From: Glycocaulis profundi
GTDB lineage: Bacteria; Pseudomonadota; Alphaproteobacteria; Caulobacterales; Maricaulaceae
Direction of reading: 5' to 3'
Length of the DNA stretch: 64,000 nt
Assembly (NCBI GenBank): GCA_007050995.1
Contig: VJOU01000004.1
Coordinates: 62,001-126,000, forward strand
Of the stretch, positions 1-8,639 are shown in pieces; within the stretch, counting starts at the first letter, position 1, and the number at the start of each line of letters is the position of its first letter. The translations under genes and the position numbers were made by a program. The notes under the pieces are model-generated. The model saw only the letters and a list, made by a program, of their open reading frames with translations, was not told where the DNA came from and searched no databases.

Positions 1-17
1 GGCTCGGCCGCGGTCAT
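1..17 (-). CDS. Possible 5' end of a truncated minus-strand gene
   Basis: The minus strand has an ATG at position 17 that reads Met-Thr-Ala-Ala-Glu to the window edge. A GAGGGA stretch lies about 9 nt upstream and could be a ribosome binding site. A second in-frame ATG lies at 62. Only six codons are inside the window, so no function can be assigned. Positions 18-137 between this start and the stop of the next gene show no other supported feature. Confidence 0.25.
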
Positions 18-137
18 GGTGGGATTCCCTCGCCTTGCGCGGACGCTGCGGCCCCGGACCATGGCCCGGCCCCCTCGCCCCCGCGAATCAGCAGTGTACC
101 GGAACGGGAATCGCGAGGCGACCGGGCGTTGCGCGCC

Positions 138-569
138 TCAGCGGATGCGCACCTCGCCGAGCACGAACTCGAACATCACCGTGCAGCCGGTCAGGCTCGC
201 GCCTTCGCTCAGAGGCCGGAAGCGCCACTCGCGCATGGCGCGCAGCGCCTCGTTGTCAAAGCTGCCGCCGGGCACGGACTGGGCGATGCGGGCGTTGCTG
301 ACGCCGCCGTCCTGGGCCACGTCGAACTGGACGATGGACCAGCCCTGCAGCCCCCGGGACCAGCCCCTCGCGGGGTAGTCTGGCAGCGGCGCGCTCGCCG
401 CGCTGAGCGGTTCGCCCTCGCAGCCCTGGGAGGGCGCCGCGCGGCCGACATTGGGCATCAGCGGCATCTGGGACTGGGCGATGAACGGCCCGCGCTCGCG
501 CGGATCGGAAAGCGGATTGGCCGCGCAGGCGGACAGGACAAGCGGGACTATGAGGACAAGGGCGCGCAT
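138..569 (-). CDS. Small lipoprotein with TonB-like C-terminal domain
   Basis: This is a 143-residue protein. The chosen ATG at 569 gives a short lipoprotein signal peptide with an LSAC lipobox (Cys15). A longer in-frame reading would run into the neighbouring receptor gene. Residues from about 75 to the end resemble the C-terminal domain of TonB proteins, with a WSIVQFDV strand, a variable ARIAQSVP turn and an ALRAMREWRFRP helix-strand. TonB domains normally contact TonB-dependent receptors in the periplasm, and the gene lies just downstream of one. It is odd because classical TonB has an inner-membrane helix and a proline-rich spacer, whereas this protein has only a lipid anchor, so it may not be an energy transducer. 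Family assignment is fairly good; the role is inferred. Confidence 0.7.
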   Translation of the reverse strand: MRALVLIVPLVLSACAANPLSDPRERGPFIAQSQMPLMPNVGRAAPSQGCEGEPLSAASAPLPDYPARGWSRGLQGWSIVQFDVAQDGGVSNARIAQSVPGGSFDNEALRAMREWRFRPLSEGASLTGCTVMFEFVLGEVRIR

Positions 570-620
570 GTCCGGGACGTTAGCGGCGCTCAGGGCGCCC
601 GTCATCCCGGATTGCGCACA

Positions 621-653
621 AAGAAAAGGGCCGCGCCTTGCGGCGCGGCCCCT
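621..653 (-). terminator. Rho-independent terminator after the TonB-dependent receptor
   Basis: On the minus strand a GC-rich hairpin (GGGCCGCGCC, loop GCAA, GGCGCGGCCC) is followed by TTTTCTTT. It begins about 22 nt after the receptor stop codon and precedes the downstream lipoprotein gene, so the two genes may be separately transcribed. Confidence 0.75.
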
Positions 654-675
654 GTCAGATGCCGTGAGGCAGGCC

Positions 676-3657
676 TTAGAAGTTGGCCGAAGCGCCCACG
701 TAGAAGAAGCGGCCCAGCGCGCCGACCGGCTCGTTCTCGGAGCCCAGATCCGGCGTCTGGTTGGTGAAGTTGTTGATGCCGCCATAGACGCTCAGATTGT
801 CAGACAGGCGGTAACGGGCCTGAATGTCGTGCGTGGAGCGGGCCGAGTAGTAGATGTACTCGGGCGCGACCCAGTCCGGATCAGCCGCCATGCGCTCGAT
901 GGTCTGGCGGCGGGTCTCATCCACCCAGGTGTAGCCGTAGTTCAGCGACAGGTCGCCGATCGCCCAGGTCACGTCGCCCACGAAGAGCCATTTGGGCGCT
1001 TCGGGGTAGGTCACGCGCTCGTTCGGCGGGGCGTCGGGAGTTTCCCGCAGCTCCAGGCTCAGCGTCCGGTTGGCGGCCGCCGTGATGGTGAACGTGCCCA
1101 TGTCGCTGCTCGCGCCGAACACTTCGGCAGGGTCGAGCAGGTACTGCGCGGAGATGTCGTAACCCCGCACCCGGCGCTCGGCGATGTTGACCAGATAAGC
1201 TTCGAAGAAGTTGATCCGGCCGTCGGGGCCGCGCTGGATCAGCCCGCAGAACTCGTTGGGCTGAGGCAGGTCGAAGCAGCGGTCGGCCAGGATCTGGCCG
1301 GTCACCTGCTGGATCGCGTCCTCGAGCTTGATGTCATAGTAATCGATCGCGATCGAGAAGCCGTTCAGCCAGCTGAACTGCGGGGTGAAGACACCGCCAT
1401 AGGTGAGGGTCTCGGCGGTTTCCACGCTCAGGTCGGGATTGCCCCCCACGCGGCCTTCACGGCTGGCCGAGGTGGTGTCCACGAAGGTCAGCGGGTCCAG
1501 ACCGAAGGGCGCCAGGGCGGCCTGACAGTTCGCCAGGCGCTGATCGCTGCCCGCGTTCACGTTGATCGAGGTGCACGGGTCGGAGATGAACTGGAAGGTC
1601 TGGGTCTGGGGCAGGAACAGTTCGCTGATGTTCGGCGCGCGGACCGCCTGAGCGAAGGTGCCGCGGAACATGAACTGATTGTCCAGACGCCAGATGCCGC
1701 CGACTTTCCACGTGTCGGTGCCGCCCGCCGTCGAGTAGTCCGAGTAGCGGTAGGCCGCGTCCAGGCTGAGCTCTTCGACCAGCGGCAGGCCGGCCAGGAG
1801 CGGGATGTCGAATTCGACGAAGCCTTCGGTGACGTTGAACTCGCCGCCGCTGTTGGTGGCCTGGCCGCTCCAGGAAATGTCGAGGCCGAGTTCAGCGCTC
1901 TGACGCTCCAGCGGGTCGACGGTGGTGCGGGATTCTTCACGGCGGTGCTCGAAGCCGGCCGCGTAGCGGATCGGACCGGCGGGCAGCGAGAAGATCGGCT
2001 GGGTCGAACCGGAGACGAAGCCGCTGATCACGTGCTGTTCCAGCACGCTGCGGCGGTTCAGCTCGGTGTTGATCCAGTTGGCGGCATCGCTCGACACGTT
2101 CTCGCCGAAGATGTTGGCGGGCACGCAGCCGCTGTTGGCGCCCGGGGTGAAGGTCAGGCCCCACAGACGCGGATCGAGACCGGGCGGCAGGGCCGACGGG
2201 TCGAGATCGCTGCGGCAGACGATGTTGCCGGTCGCCGGATCGACCACCGAGTCGATGGCGGCCAGCCAGCGCTCTTCGATGCGCTCGTTGACGTACTGCT
2301 CGTCCTGCTGGGTGCGGCCATAGACGTACGACACCTCGTAGTCGAGCCCGCCCAGGACGTCGAAGGAGCCTTCCAGCCCCACCACGCTGCGCGCGGTCTC
2401 ACGATCGACATTGCGATACTGGTAGCCCAGGTCGAAGTTGTCCCGCCCCATGAAGATAAAGCCAGGAGCCGCCCGGCCATCATTCCTAATTGAATCAGGA
2501 ATGAACGCGACGTCGTCGTTGATCTCCAGGAAGAAATCGAACGTCGGCTGCGCTTCGAAAGTCGTCTCGGTGCGGACGTATTTCAGCTCACCGAAGAGAC
2601 GGTGGTTCGCCGCCAGCTCGTAGCTCGCGGTGCCGTTCAGCAGATAGCGGTCCTGACCCGGCAGGACCTGATCCTGGAAGTCGTCGAGCAGGGAGCCCGA
2701 ACCGCCCAGCATGAAGAAGCCCGAGGTCGGCGTGCCGCTGACCCACGGCGTGCCGTCGCCCAGCCAGCTGATGCCGAAGGGCGAGCGGTCTGGCGAGAAG
2801 GTCGTGTAGACCGCGCCCTCGCGGGCGGTGTCCACGTAACGCAGGTCGGTGGCGGGAATGTTCTGGAACTCGCCGACAGCCCCCGTGTAGTTCGGGTTGG
2901 TGACCAGCTGCTGGCGGGCGCCGCGGCGCAGATAGGACCGGTCCTCGATCAGAAGGTCGCCTTCGGTGGCGTATTCGAACGCGATGGTCGCGTTCAGACG
3001 ATTGTCGAGGAAGTTGCGGCCATGCAGGCCGTTCAGGAAGAAGCGCGGGGCGCTGTGGCGCTCGCCGGCGCCGTACTGGGTGCGGATCTGCGTGCCTTCA
3101 TAGTCGTTGCGGAGCACGAAGTTGACCACGCCGGACACGCCGTCCGCGCCGTAGACGGCCGAGGCGCCGCCGGTCAGAACTTCCACGCGCTCGATCAGGC
3201 CGACGGGAATGGTGTTGACGTCGACCGCCGAGGTGCCGGGATTGCCCGCGATGTGACGGCGGCCATCGACCAGCACCAGCGTGCGGTTGGTGCCCAGGCC
3301 GCGCAGGTTCAGCAGGTTCAGGCCCACGGTCCCGCCCTGGGCGGTGCCGGCCGAATCCTGCTGACCGAAGGAGTTGGTCAGCGCGGGCAGGTCGGTGAGG
3401 AAGTCGGTGAGGTTGGTGACGCCGGAGTTCTCGATGTTCGCCGCGTCGACCGAGAGCACCGGGTTCGAGCCGGTGAAGTCGGGACGCGAGATGCGCGAGC
3501 CGGTGACGGTGATGCGTTCGCCGGCCGGGGCGGCGGCTTCTTCGTCAGCCTGGGTTTCGACGGGCGCCTGGGCCGCCGCGGCGGTGGTGAAGCCCATGGC
3601 TGCGAAACCGGCGATGATGGTGGAGCGCAGAAGACGCTCGCGGTTCGAAAATGTCAC
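676..3657 (-). CDS. TonB-dependent outer-membrane receptor
   Basis: A 993-residue outer-membrane receptor that would import a ligand using TonB/ExbBD energy. I chose the GTG start at 3657 because an AGGGG motif lies 7 nt upstream; the longer ATG reading at 3714 has no such site. Residues 1 to about 30 form a signal peptide ending AAAAQ. The plug domain starts at the TonB-box-like ERITVTGSRI and contains LRGLGTNRTLVLVDGRR and ASAVYGADGVSGVVNFVLR, typical of caulobacterial and sphingomonad receptors. The rest is a 22-strand-type barrel ending in the aromatic FFYVGASANF. Two cysteines in a long extracellular loop may form a disulfide. The substrate cannot be told from sequence, and no transport genes lie beside it. 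The 183 bp upstream contain an 11-bp palindrome at 3723-3733. Confidence 0.93.
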   Translation of the reverse strand: MTFSNRERLLRSTIIAGFAAMGFTTAAAAQAPVETQADEEAAAPAGERITVTGSRISRPDFTGSNPVLSVDAANIENSGVTNLTDFLTDLPALTNSFGQQDSAGTAQGGTVGLNLLNLRGLGTNRTLVLVDGRRHIAGNPGTSAVDVNTIPVGLIERVEVLTGGASAVYGADGVSGVVNFVLRNDYEGTQIRTQYGAGERHSAPRFFLNGLHGRNFLDNRLNATIAFEYATEGDLLIEDRSYLRRGARQQLVTNPNYTGAVGEFQNIPATDLRYVDTAREGAVYTTFSPDRSPFGISWLGDGTPWVSGTPTSGFFMLGGSGSLLDDFQDQVLPGQDRYLLNGTASYELAANHRLFGELKYVRTETTFEAQPTFDFFLEINDDVAFIPDSIRNDGRAAPGFIFMGRDNFDLGYQYRNVDRETARSVVGLEGSFDVLGGLDYEVSYVYGRTQQDEQYVNERIEERWLAAIDSVVDPATGNIVCRSDLDPSALPPGLDPRLWGLTFTPGANSGCVPANIFGENVSSDAANWINTELNRRSVLEQHVISGFVSGSTQPIFSLPAGPIRYAAGFEHRREESRTTVDPLERQSAELGLDISWSGQATNSGGEFNVTEGFVEFDIPLLAGLPLVEELSLDAAYRYSDYSTAGGTDTWKVGGIWRLDNQFMFRGTFAQAVRAPNISELFLPQTQTFQFISDPCTSINVNAGSDQRLANCQAALAPFGLDPLTFVDTTSASREGRVGGNPDLSVETAETLTYGGVFTPQFSWLNGFSIAIDYYDIKLEDAIQQVTGQILADRCFDLPQPNEFCGLIQRGPDGRINFFEAYLVNIAERRVRGYDISAQYLLDPAEVFGASSDMGTFTITAAANRTLSLELRETPDAPPNERVTYPEAPKWLFVGDVTWAIGDLSLNYGYTWVDETRRQTIERMAADPDWVAPEYIYYSARSTHDIQARYRLSDNLSVYGGINNFTNQTPDLGSENEPVGALGRFFYVGASANF

Positions 3658-3722
3658 AGTGTTTCCCCTCGATTGTCGCCCTTCAGCCAGCGCAACGCGC
3701 AGCAAGGGCCGCATGATGTTGC

Positions 3723-3733
3723 ATGACTGTCAT
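3723..3733. promoter_or_regulatory. Short perfect palindrome upstream of the TonB receptor
   Basis: ATGACTGTCAT is an 11-bp perfect inverted repeat about 65 bp upstream of the receptor GTG start, within the 3658-3840 intergenic region. It could be a repressor site, but it is short and stands alone. I see no second Pho-box-like repeat in phase with its CTGTCAT half. Confidence 0.25.
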
Positions 3734-3840
3734 CATCGAACCGCCCGCGTCCAGCCTGTCAGGCACGAGTCGAGGGACAGCGCCCACGCCTTGTGACAGT
3801 TCTGCCACAGATTTGCCTGACTTATCGGTGCCCGGACATG

Positions 3841-3870
3841 AAAAACCCCGGCGCGATGGCCGGGGTTTTC
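3841..3870 (-). terminator. Rho-independent terminator after ahcY
   Basis: On the minus strand AACCCCGGC, a 6-nt loop and GCCGGGGTT are followed by a T run. It starts about 24 nt past the ahcY stop and isolates ahcY from the receptor promoter region. Confidence 0.85.
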
Positions 3871-3893
3871 CACGTCAGCGATGAGGATGACGC

Positions 3894-5312
3894 CTAGTAG
3901 CGATAGTGCTCGGCCTTGTACGGGCCGGACTGCTCCACGCCGATATAATCGGCCTGCTCGGTGGAGAGCTCGGTGAGCTTCGCGCCCAGCTTGTCCAGGT
4001 GCAGGGCGGCGACCTTCTCGTCGAGATGCTTGGGCAGGATGTAGACCTGGTTCCCGTACTGGTCGCCCTTGGTCCACAGCTCGATCTGGGCCAGCACCTG
4101 GTTGGTGAAGGAGGCGCTCATCACGAAGCTGGGGTGGCCGTTGGCGTTGCCCAGATTCACCAGGCGGCCTTCGGACAGCAGGATGATCTTGTTGCCCTCG
4201 GGGAACTCGACCAGATCGACCTGCGGCTTGACGTTGGTCCAGTTGAAGTTCTTGAGCGACTCCACCTGAATCTCATTGTCGAAGTGGCCGATATTGCAAA
4301 CGATCGCCATGTTCTTCATGGCGCGCATGTGATCGACGGTGACGATGTCCTTGTTGCCGGTGGCGGTCACGACGATGTCGACATCGCCGATCACGTCCTC
4401 GAGGCGGACGACCCCGTAGCCGTCCATCGCGGCCTGCAGCGCGCAGATCGGGTCGATCTCGGTGACAGACACCCGGCAGCCGGCCTGTGACAGGGATTCG
4501 GCCGAGCCCTTGCCCACGTCGCCATAGCCGCAGACCACGGCGGTCTTGCCCGCCATCATCACGTCTGTGCCGCGCCGGATGGCGTCCACGAGGCTTTCGC
4601 GGCAGCCATAGCGGTTGTCGAACTTCGACTTGGTCACGGAGTCGTTCACGTTGATGGCCGGGAAGGCCAGCTCGCCGCGCTTGGCCATCTGATACAGGCG
4701 CATCACGCCGGTGGTGGTCTCTTCGGACACGCCCTTGATGGCGCCCTTGGCCTTGGCGAACCAGCCCGGGCTGGCCTTGATGCGTTTCTGGATGGTCTGG
4801 AAGAGGAATTTCTCCTCCTCGGACTTGGGCTCGGGCAGCTTGCCGCCCTCGGCCTCGACCTTCTCGCCAAGCTGGAGATACATGGTGGCGTCGCCGCCAT
4901 CGTCCAGGATCATGTTGGCCACTTCGCCGTCGGGCCAGTGGAAGATCGCATCGGCGAATTCCCAGTATTCCTCCAGCGTCTCGCCCTTGGTGGCGAAGAC
5001 GGGCACGCCGGATTCCGCGATCGCCGCGGCGGCGTGGTCCTGGGTGGAGAAGATGTTGCACGAGGCCCAGCGGACCTCCGCGCCCAGCTCGACCAGCGTC
5101 TCGATCAGAACCGCGGTCTGGATGGTCATGTGCAGCGAGCCTGCGATGCGCGCGCCTTTCAGCGGCTTCTGGCCGCGATATTCCTCGCGCAGCGCCATCA
5201 GGCCGGGCATCTCGATCTCGGCCATCTCGATCTCGATCCGGCCCCATTTGGCCAGGGAGATGTCCTTGACGAGATAGTCTTTATCGTTCGCTGCGGCGTG
5301 CAGAAGCGTCAT
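3894..5312 (-). CDS. ahcY: S-adenosyl-L-homocysteine hydrolase
   Basis: A 472-residue adenosylhomocysteinase that hydrolyses S-adenosylhomocysteine to adenosine and homocysteine, clearing the inhibitor left by methylation reactions. The chosen ATG (start [13 protein letters not shown]) has AGAAGG 8 nt upstream. Visible family marks are the substrate-domain stretch [16 protein letters not shown], the NAD-binding Rossmann loop [13 protein letters not shown], and the C-terminal KAEHYRY tail that reaches into the partner subunit's NAD site. Length and motifs match the proteobacterial form with the roughly 40-residue insertion. It has its own promoter carrying a palindromic operator candidate (5359-5378) and its own terminator. 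Confidence 0.98.
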   Translation of the reverse strand: MTLLHAAANDKDYLVKDISLAKWGRIEIEMAEIEMPGLMALREEYRGQKPLKGARIAGSLHMTIQTAVLIETLVELGAEVRWASCNIFSTQDHAAAAIAESGVPVFATKGETLEEYWEFADAIFHWPDGEVANMILDDGGDATMYLQLGEKVEAEGGKLPEPKSEEEKFLFQTIQKRIKASPGWFAKAKGAIKGVSEETTTGVMRLYQMAKRGELAFPAINVNDSVTKSKFDNRYGCRESLVDAIRRGTDVMMAGKTAVVCGYGDVGKGSAESLSQAGCRVSVTEIDPICALQAAMDGYGVVRLEDVIGDVDIVVTATGNKDIVTVDHMRAMKNMAIVCNIGHFDNEIQVESLKNFNWTNVKPQVDLVEFPEGNKIILLSEGRLVNLGNANGHPSFVMSASFTNQVLAQIELWTKGDQYGNQVYILPKHLDEKVAALHLDKLGAKLTELSTEQADYIGVEQSGPYKAEHYRY

Positions 5313-5357
5313 GAAGTATGCCTTCTCGTGCTTGCGGGGAGTGCGGTTCGCGAGCGG

Positions 5358-5386
5358 TATATAACGCAAGCTTTATATCCCCGCAA
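5358..5386 (-). promoter_or_regulatory. ahcY promoter with embedded palindromic operator
   Basis: On the minus strand TTGCGG (5386-5381) and TATATA (5363-5358) are separated by 17 bp, a good sigma-70-type arrangement. Between and overlapping the -10 lies ATATAACGCAAGCTTTATAT (5359-5378 on the plus strand), with perfect ATATAA/TTATAT arms and inner GC/GC pairs (16 of 20 positions symmetric). An ArsR-family regulator, SahR, is known to control ahcY in several proteobacteria, so a repressor site is a reasonable inference. No regulator gene lies next to it here. Confidence 0.6.
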
Positions 5387-5405
5387 ACCGGGGAGGGCTG
5401 AGGCG

Positions 5406-5678
5406 TCACTCGCCCTCGTCGAAACCCCGGTCGACCAGCTCGCCCAGCGCGGAGACTGCGGCTTCCGCTTCAGGCCCTTCGGCGCTGATCACGATGGTCG
5501 TGCCGATGCCCGCGGCCAGCATCAGCAGCTCCATGATGGAGTCCGCCTCGACCGTCTCGCCGTCCTTGGCCACGCGCACGGTGGCGTCGAAATCGCGCGC
5601 GGCGGAGACGAACTTGGCCGCGGCCCGCGCATGCAGGCCCCGCTTGTTGCAGATTTCCGCCGCTCTGGAGACGTTCAC
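5406..5678 (-). CDS. ptsH: HPr phosphocarrier protein
   Basis: A 90-residue HPr family protein. The phosphorylatable histidine is His16 in RGLHARAA. The regulatory-site region is ADSIMELLML, with Ser47 at the place of the classical Ser46. In alphaproteobacteria such HPr proteins belong to a regulatory (nitrogen-type) PTS rather than to sugar uptake. The start codon overlaps the EIIA stop by 4 nt (5675-5678), so the two are translationally coupled. No enzyme I or sugar permease gene is present in the window. Confidence 0.95.
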   Translation of the reverse strand: MNVSRAAEICNKRGLHARAAAKFVSAARDFDATVRVAKDGETVEADSIMELLMLAAGIGTTIVISAEGPEAEAAVSALGELVDRGFDEGE

Positions 5679-6079
5679 GCCGCGCCGTCCAGGATCTGGG
5701 AGGCCACGGCGATGTAGCGCTTGCCCGCGTCCGACGCGCAGGACGCCAGCGCGTCCAGCGTCAGCCGGGCGCGCGCCTCGGCCAGCTTGATCAGCATGGG
5801 CAGGTTGGCGCCCGCGATCACCTCCACCCGGTCCTTCTCCAGAAGAGAGATGGACAGGTTGGACGGCGTGCCGCCGAACATGTCGGTGAGGATGACCACG
5901 CCCTGGCCCTGGTCGACGGATTTGACCGCCGCGCGGATGTCGCCGCGGCGCGTCTCCATGTCGTCATCCGCGCCGATGGAAATGGACGCGCACGCCGCGA
6001 GCGGACCGACGACGTGCTCGGTCGCGGCAACAAGCTCGCCGGCGAGCCCGCCATGGGTGACGACAACAATACCGATCAT
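5675..6079 (-). CDS. PTS EIIA component, mannose family
   Basis: A 134-residue EIIA-Man-type protein that accepts phosphate from HPr. I chose the ATG at 6079 so that the protein begins MIGIVVVTHGG, which places the active-site histidine at His9 as usual for the family; the longer reading adds a sequence unlike the family. DMFGGTPSN is the other conserved family motif. It sits between chvG and ptsH, an arrangement common in alphaproteobacteria, where hprK and often rapZ normally lie between chvG and this gene. Here only 100 bp separate EIIA from chvG, so neither is present at this place. A regulatory role is inferred. Confidence 0.93.
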   Translation of the reverse strand: MIGIVVVTHGGLAGELVAATEHVVGPLAACASISIGADDDMETRRGDIRAAVKSVDQGQGVVILTDMFGGTPSNLSISLLEKDRVEVIAGANLPMLIKLAEARARLTLDALASCASDAGKRYIAVASQILDGAA

Positions 6080-6179
6080 GCGCTTCGCGTGCGTTTCCTG
6101 ACCATCAGCCGGAACCGCGTATGTAATCCCGGATTCCTCCGGGGGGAAAGTCCCCATCGCGGCTGCGCGCAGCGGCGGC

Positions 6180-7832
6180 TCAGCGCCCTCCGGCGGGCAG
6201 GGTCACGGTGAAGCGCGCTCCGGTGGCGGGCGGCTCGCGGTTGCCCGCCTCCAGCGTGCCGCCATGGGCCTCGACGATCTGGCGCGAGATGGCCAGCCCC
6301 AGCCCCGAATGGGAGCCGAAGGCCGACCCGGCGGGGCGCTGGGTGTAGAAGCGCTCGAAAATGCGCTCGAGATTGTCCGGCGGAATGCCCGGGCCCTCGT
6401 CCTCCACCGTGACCACGGCCAGCGCCCGGCCCGCCTCGATGCGGCGACCCACCGTGATCGTCACCGTCCCGCCCTCGGGCGAGAAGGTGACCGCATTGTC
6501 GATCAGGTTGGTGAACACGCGCGTCAGCGGACCTTCATGCGCCATCACCTGCACCGCGCGCGAGGGCGCGCGGACCTCCAGATGGACCTTCCGGGCGTGC
6601 TCGCGGTCTTCGTAGATGCGCGCCAGATCGGTCAGCAGCGCGCCCAGATCGACCGTGTCCACCTTGTCGCGCGCCAGCTCGGCGTCCAGCCGGGAGGCGT
6701 TGGAGATGTCGGTGATCAGCCTGTCGAGCCGGTTCACGTCGTGCTGGATCACCTTGATGAGCCGGTCGCGGCGCTCATCATCGGTGGCGCGCGGCAGCAC
6801 CTCGGCGGCCGAGCGGATCGAGGTGAGCGGGTTCTTGATCTCGTGGCTGACGTCCGCGGCGAAGCTCTCGATGGCGTCCAGACGGTCATAGAGGGCCTCG
6901 GTCATGGCCGAGAAGGCCCGGCCCATGTCCCCGATCTCGTCGCGGCGGCGGCCCAGATCGGGCATCTTCACCCGGCGCCCGCCCGCCAGCCGCGCCTCGC
7001 GCGCCGCCTCGGCCAGACGGCGCACCGGCCCGGCGATGTGAATGGTCAGGCCCAGCCCGCTGGCCAGGATCACGATGGCCGCGAACACCAGATATGGCAG
7101 GATGGCCCGGCGCTCCGCCGCGATCAGGGCGTCCAGATCGTAGCTTTCATAGGTCACCGAGCCCACCACGGTCTGGATGGGCATGATCGGCACGGTCACC
7201 GAGACCACGCGGGCGCCGTCCGGCCCGCGGCGCACGCCGGCGACGATCTCGCCCTCGCTCTGGGCGAAGCGCACCTCGTCGATCAGGTTGCGGTCGCGCG
7301 CCTCCAGCTCGCCTTCGGACAGGAACATGGCGCCGATGCGCTCGCGCAGCCGGTCCACCCCGTCCAGAAGCCGGTCCCAGACGGTCGGCTCGTAGGGCGG
7401 GGCGAGCTGTTCGACCCGCACCCGGCCCGCGATCAGCAGGCTGTCGCCCACCGCGCGCTGGTCCAGATCATGGATGAAGGCCCGCGTGGAGGCGGGCATG
7501 TAGTTGTCATAGACGTACAGCCGCGCCATCACGTCCCCGGCCAGCCGCGGGTCCATGGCCGGACGCGGGGTGTCGCTGACCGCGGTCTCGAGAATCAGGA
7601 TGTGGATCAGATTGGCCTGGGCGGTCAGCGAATCGATCTTCGCCTCGACCAGTCCGCGCCGGTTCTCGGTGATCGCCAGAATCCCGGCCACCAGCGCGAC
7701 CAGGGCGACCAGATTGACGCCGAGGATCAGCGCGGCGAGCCGCGACAGGACCAGGGGTTTCAGACGGCGGAAGGACCGCCGCGCGGCCTTGCGCCCGACC
7801 CTAGCCCTCCTTGTATCGGTATCCGACGCCAT
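6180..7832 (-). CDS. chvG: Sensor histidine kinase ChvG
   Basis: A membrane histidine kinase of 550 residues from the ATG at 7832. Transmembrane helices at about 30-53 and 245-265 flank a periplasmic domain of about 190 residues. HAMP follows, then the H-box [15 protein letters not shown] (His330), an N-box with NLIDNAV, and the G1/G2 boxes DEGPGIPP and GLGLAIS. The ChvG-ChvI pair responds to acid or cell-envelope stress in alphaproteobacteria. The 5' end overlaps the chvI 3' end by 32 nt; the start lacks a strong ribosome binding site, so coupled translation is likely. Placement next to PTS components is typical for the family. Confidence 0.93.
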   Translation of the reverse strand: MASDTDTRRARVGRKAARRSFRRLKPLVLSRLAALILGVNLVALVALVAGILAITENRRGLVEAKIDSLTAQANLIHILILETAVSDTPRPAMDPRLAGDVMARLYVYDNYMPASTRAFIHDLDQRAVGDSLLIAGRVRVEQLAPPYEPTVWDRLLDGVDRLRERIGAMFLSEGELEARDRNLIDEVRFAQSEGEIVAGVRRGPDGARVVSVTVPIMPIQTVVGSVTYESYDLDALIAAERRAILPYLVFAAIVILASGLGLTIHIAGPVRRLAEAAREARLAGGRRVKMPDLGRRRDEIGDMGRAFSAMTEALYDRLDAIESFAADVSHEIKNPLTSIRSAAEVLPRATDDERRDRLIKVIQHDVNRLDRLITDISNASRLDAELARDKVDTVDLGALLTDLARIYEDREHARKVHLEVRAPSRAVQVMAHEGPLTRVFTNLIDNAVTFSPEGGTVTITVGRRIEAGRALAVVTVEDEGPGIPPDNLERIFERFYTQRPAGSAFGSHSGLGLAISRQIVEAHGGTLEAGNREPPATGARFTVTLPAGGR

Positions 7833-8499
7833 ACAGGGTCTCGATGCCGTCGAACTGGTCGTCCACCTGGCGGAATTTCTTGCGGATGCGTTTGATGTGG
7901 CTGTCGATGGTGCGGTCGTCGACATAGACCTGATCGTCGTAGGCGGCGTCCATCAGGTTGTCGCGGCTTTTCACGTAGCCGGGCCGCTGGGCCAGCGAGT
8001 GCAGGATCAGGAACTCGGTCACCGTCAGGCGCACCGGCTTGCCGTTCCATGTGCAGGCGTGACGGTTGGGGTCGAGCACCAGCGAGCCGCGCACCAGCGG
8101 CTTCTGATCGCCTTCGCCCGCCCCGGCCGCGCTGTCGCCCTGGCTGCGCCGGAGCACCGCCTTGACCCGCTTGGCCAGCAGCTGCTGGGAGAAGGGCTTG
8201 GCGATGTAGTCGTCCGCGCCGAGGTCCAGCCCCAGCGCCTCGTCGAACTCGCCGTCCTTGGAGGTCAGGAAGATCACCGGCAGGTTGGAGGTCTGGCGCA
8301 GGCGGCGCAGCAGCTCCAGCCCGTCGATCTTGGGCATCTTGATGTCCAGGATGGCCAGATCGGGCGGCGCGCTGGACAGCCGGTCCAGCGCCTCCTGGCT
8401 GTCCGACCAGGTCTGCACCTGATAGCCCTCGCCCTCCAGGAAGATGGAGACCGAAGTCAGGATGTTCTCGTCATCGTCCACAAGGGCGATCGTGGTCAT
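7801..8499 (-). CDS. chvI: Response regulator ChvI
   Basis: A 232-residue OmpR/PhoB-type regulator. The receiver domain (1 to about 120) has the acidic pocket DDDE, the phosphoacceptor Asp52 in LAILDIKMP and the conserved Lys in IAKPFS. The winged-helix domain (about 130-232) includes [17 protein letters not shown]. It is first in the minus-strand order chvI-chvG and is divergent from the 580-residue gene at 8640. The 140 bp between them must hold both promoters; I could not assign them with confidence. Confidence 0.95.
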   Translation of the reverse strand: MTTIALVDDDENILTSVSIFLEGEGYQVQTWSDSQEALDRLSSAPPDLAILDIKMPKIDGLELLRRLRQTSNLPVIFLTSKDGEFDEALGLDLGADDYIAKPFSQQLLAKRVKAVLRRSQGDSAAGAGEGDQKPLVRGSLVLDPNRHACTWNGKPVRLTVTEFLILHSLAQRPGYVKSRDNLMDAAYDDQVYVDDRTIDSHIKRIRKKFRQVDDQFDGIETLYGVGYRYKEG

Positions 8500-8639
8500 G
8501 TCCGCTCCGTGCTCTTGATCGTCGGCGGGTCGCGCTGGACCAAGCCTAGCCCCCGCCGCGCCGGGCGCATAGCCCGCTTACCCGCGCTTAAGCAAACTCG
8601 GGGCAGGGTGTCGGGGTTCACCGGAAAAAAGAGCTGTCC

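Noticed and set aside
451-2493. 680-codon plus-strand open frame opposite the TonB receptor
   Set aside because: Antisense shadow caused by high GC at third positions; the receptor on the other strand has clear plug and barrel motifs, and this frame has none.
3658-3840. Pho box ahead of the TonB receptor
   Set aside because: CTGTCA-type half-sites occur on opposite strands and are not direct repeats in 11-bp phase.
5378-5395. Hairpin TCCCCG/CGGGGA downstream of ptsH as a terminator
   Set aside because: Only six base pairs and followed by ATATAAAG rather than a T run; it more likely overlaps the ahcY promoter by chance.
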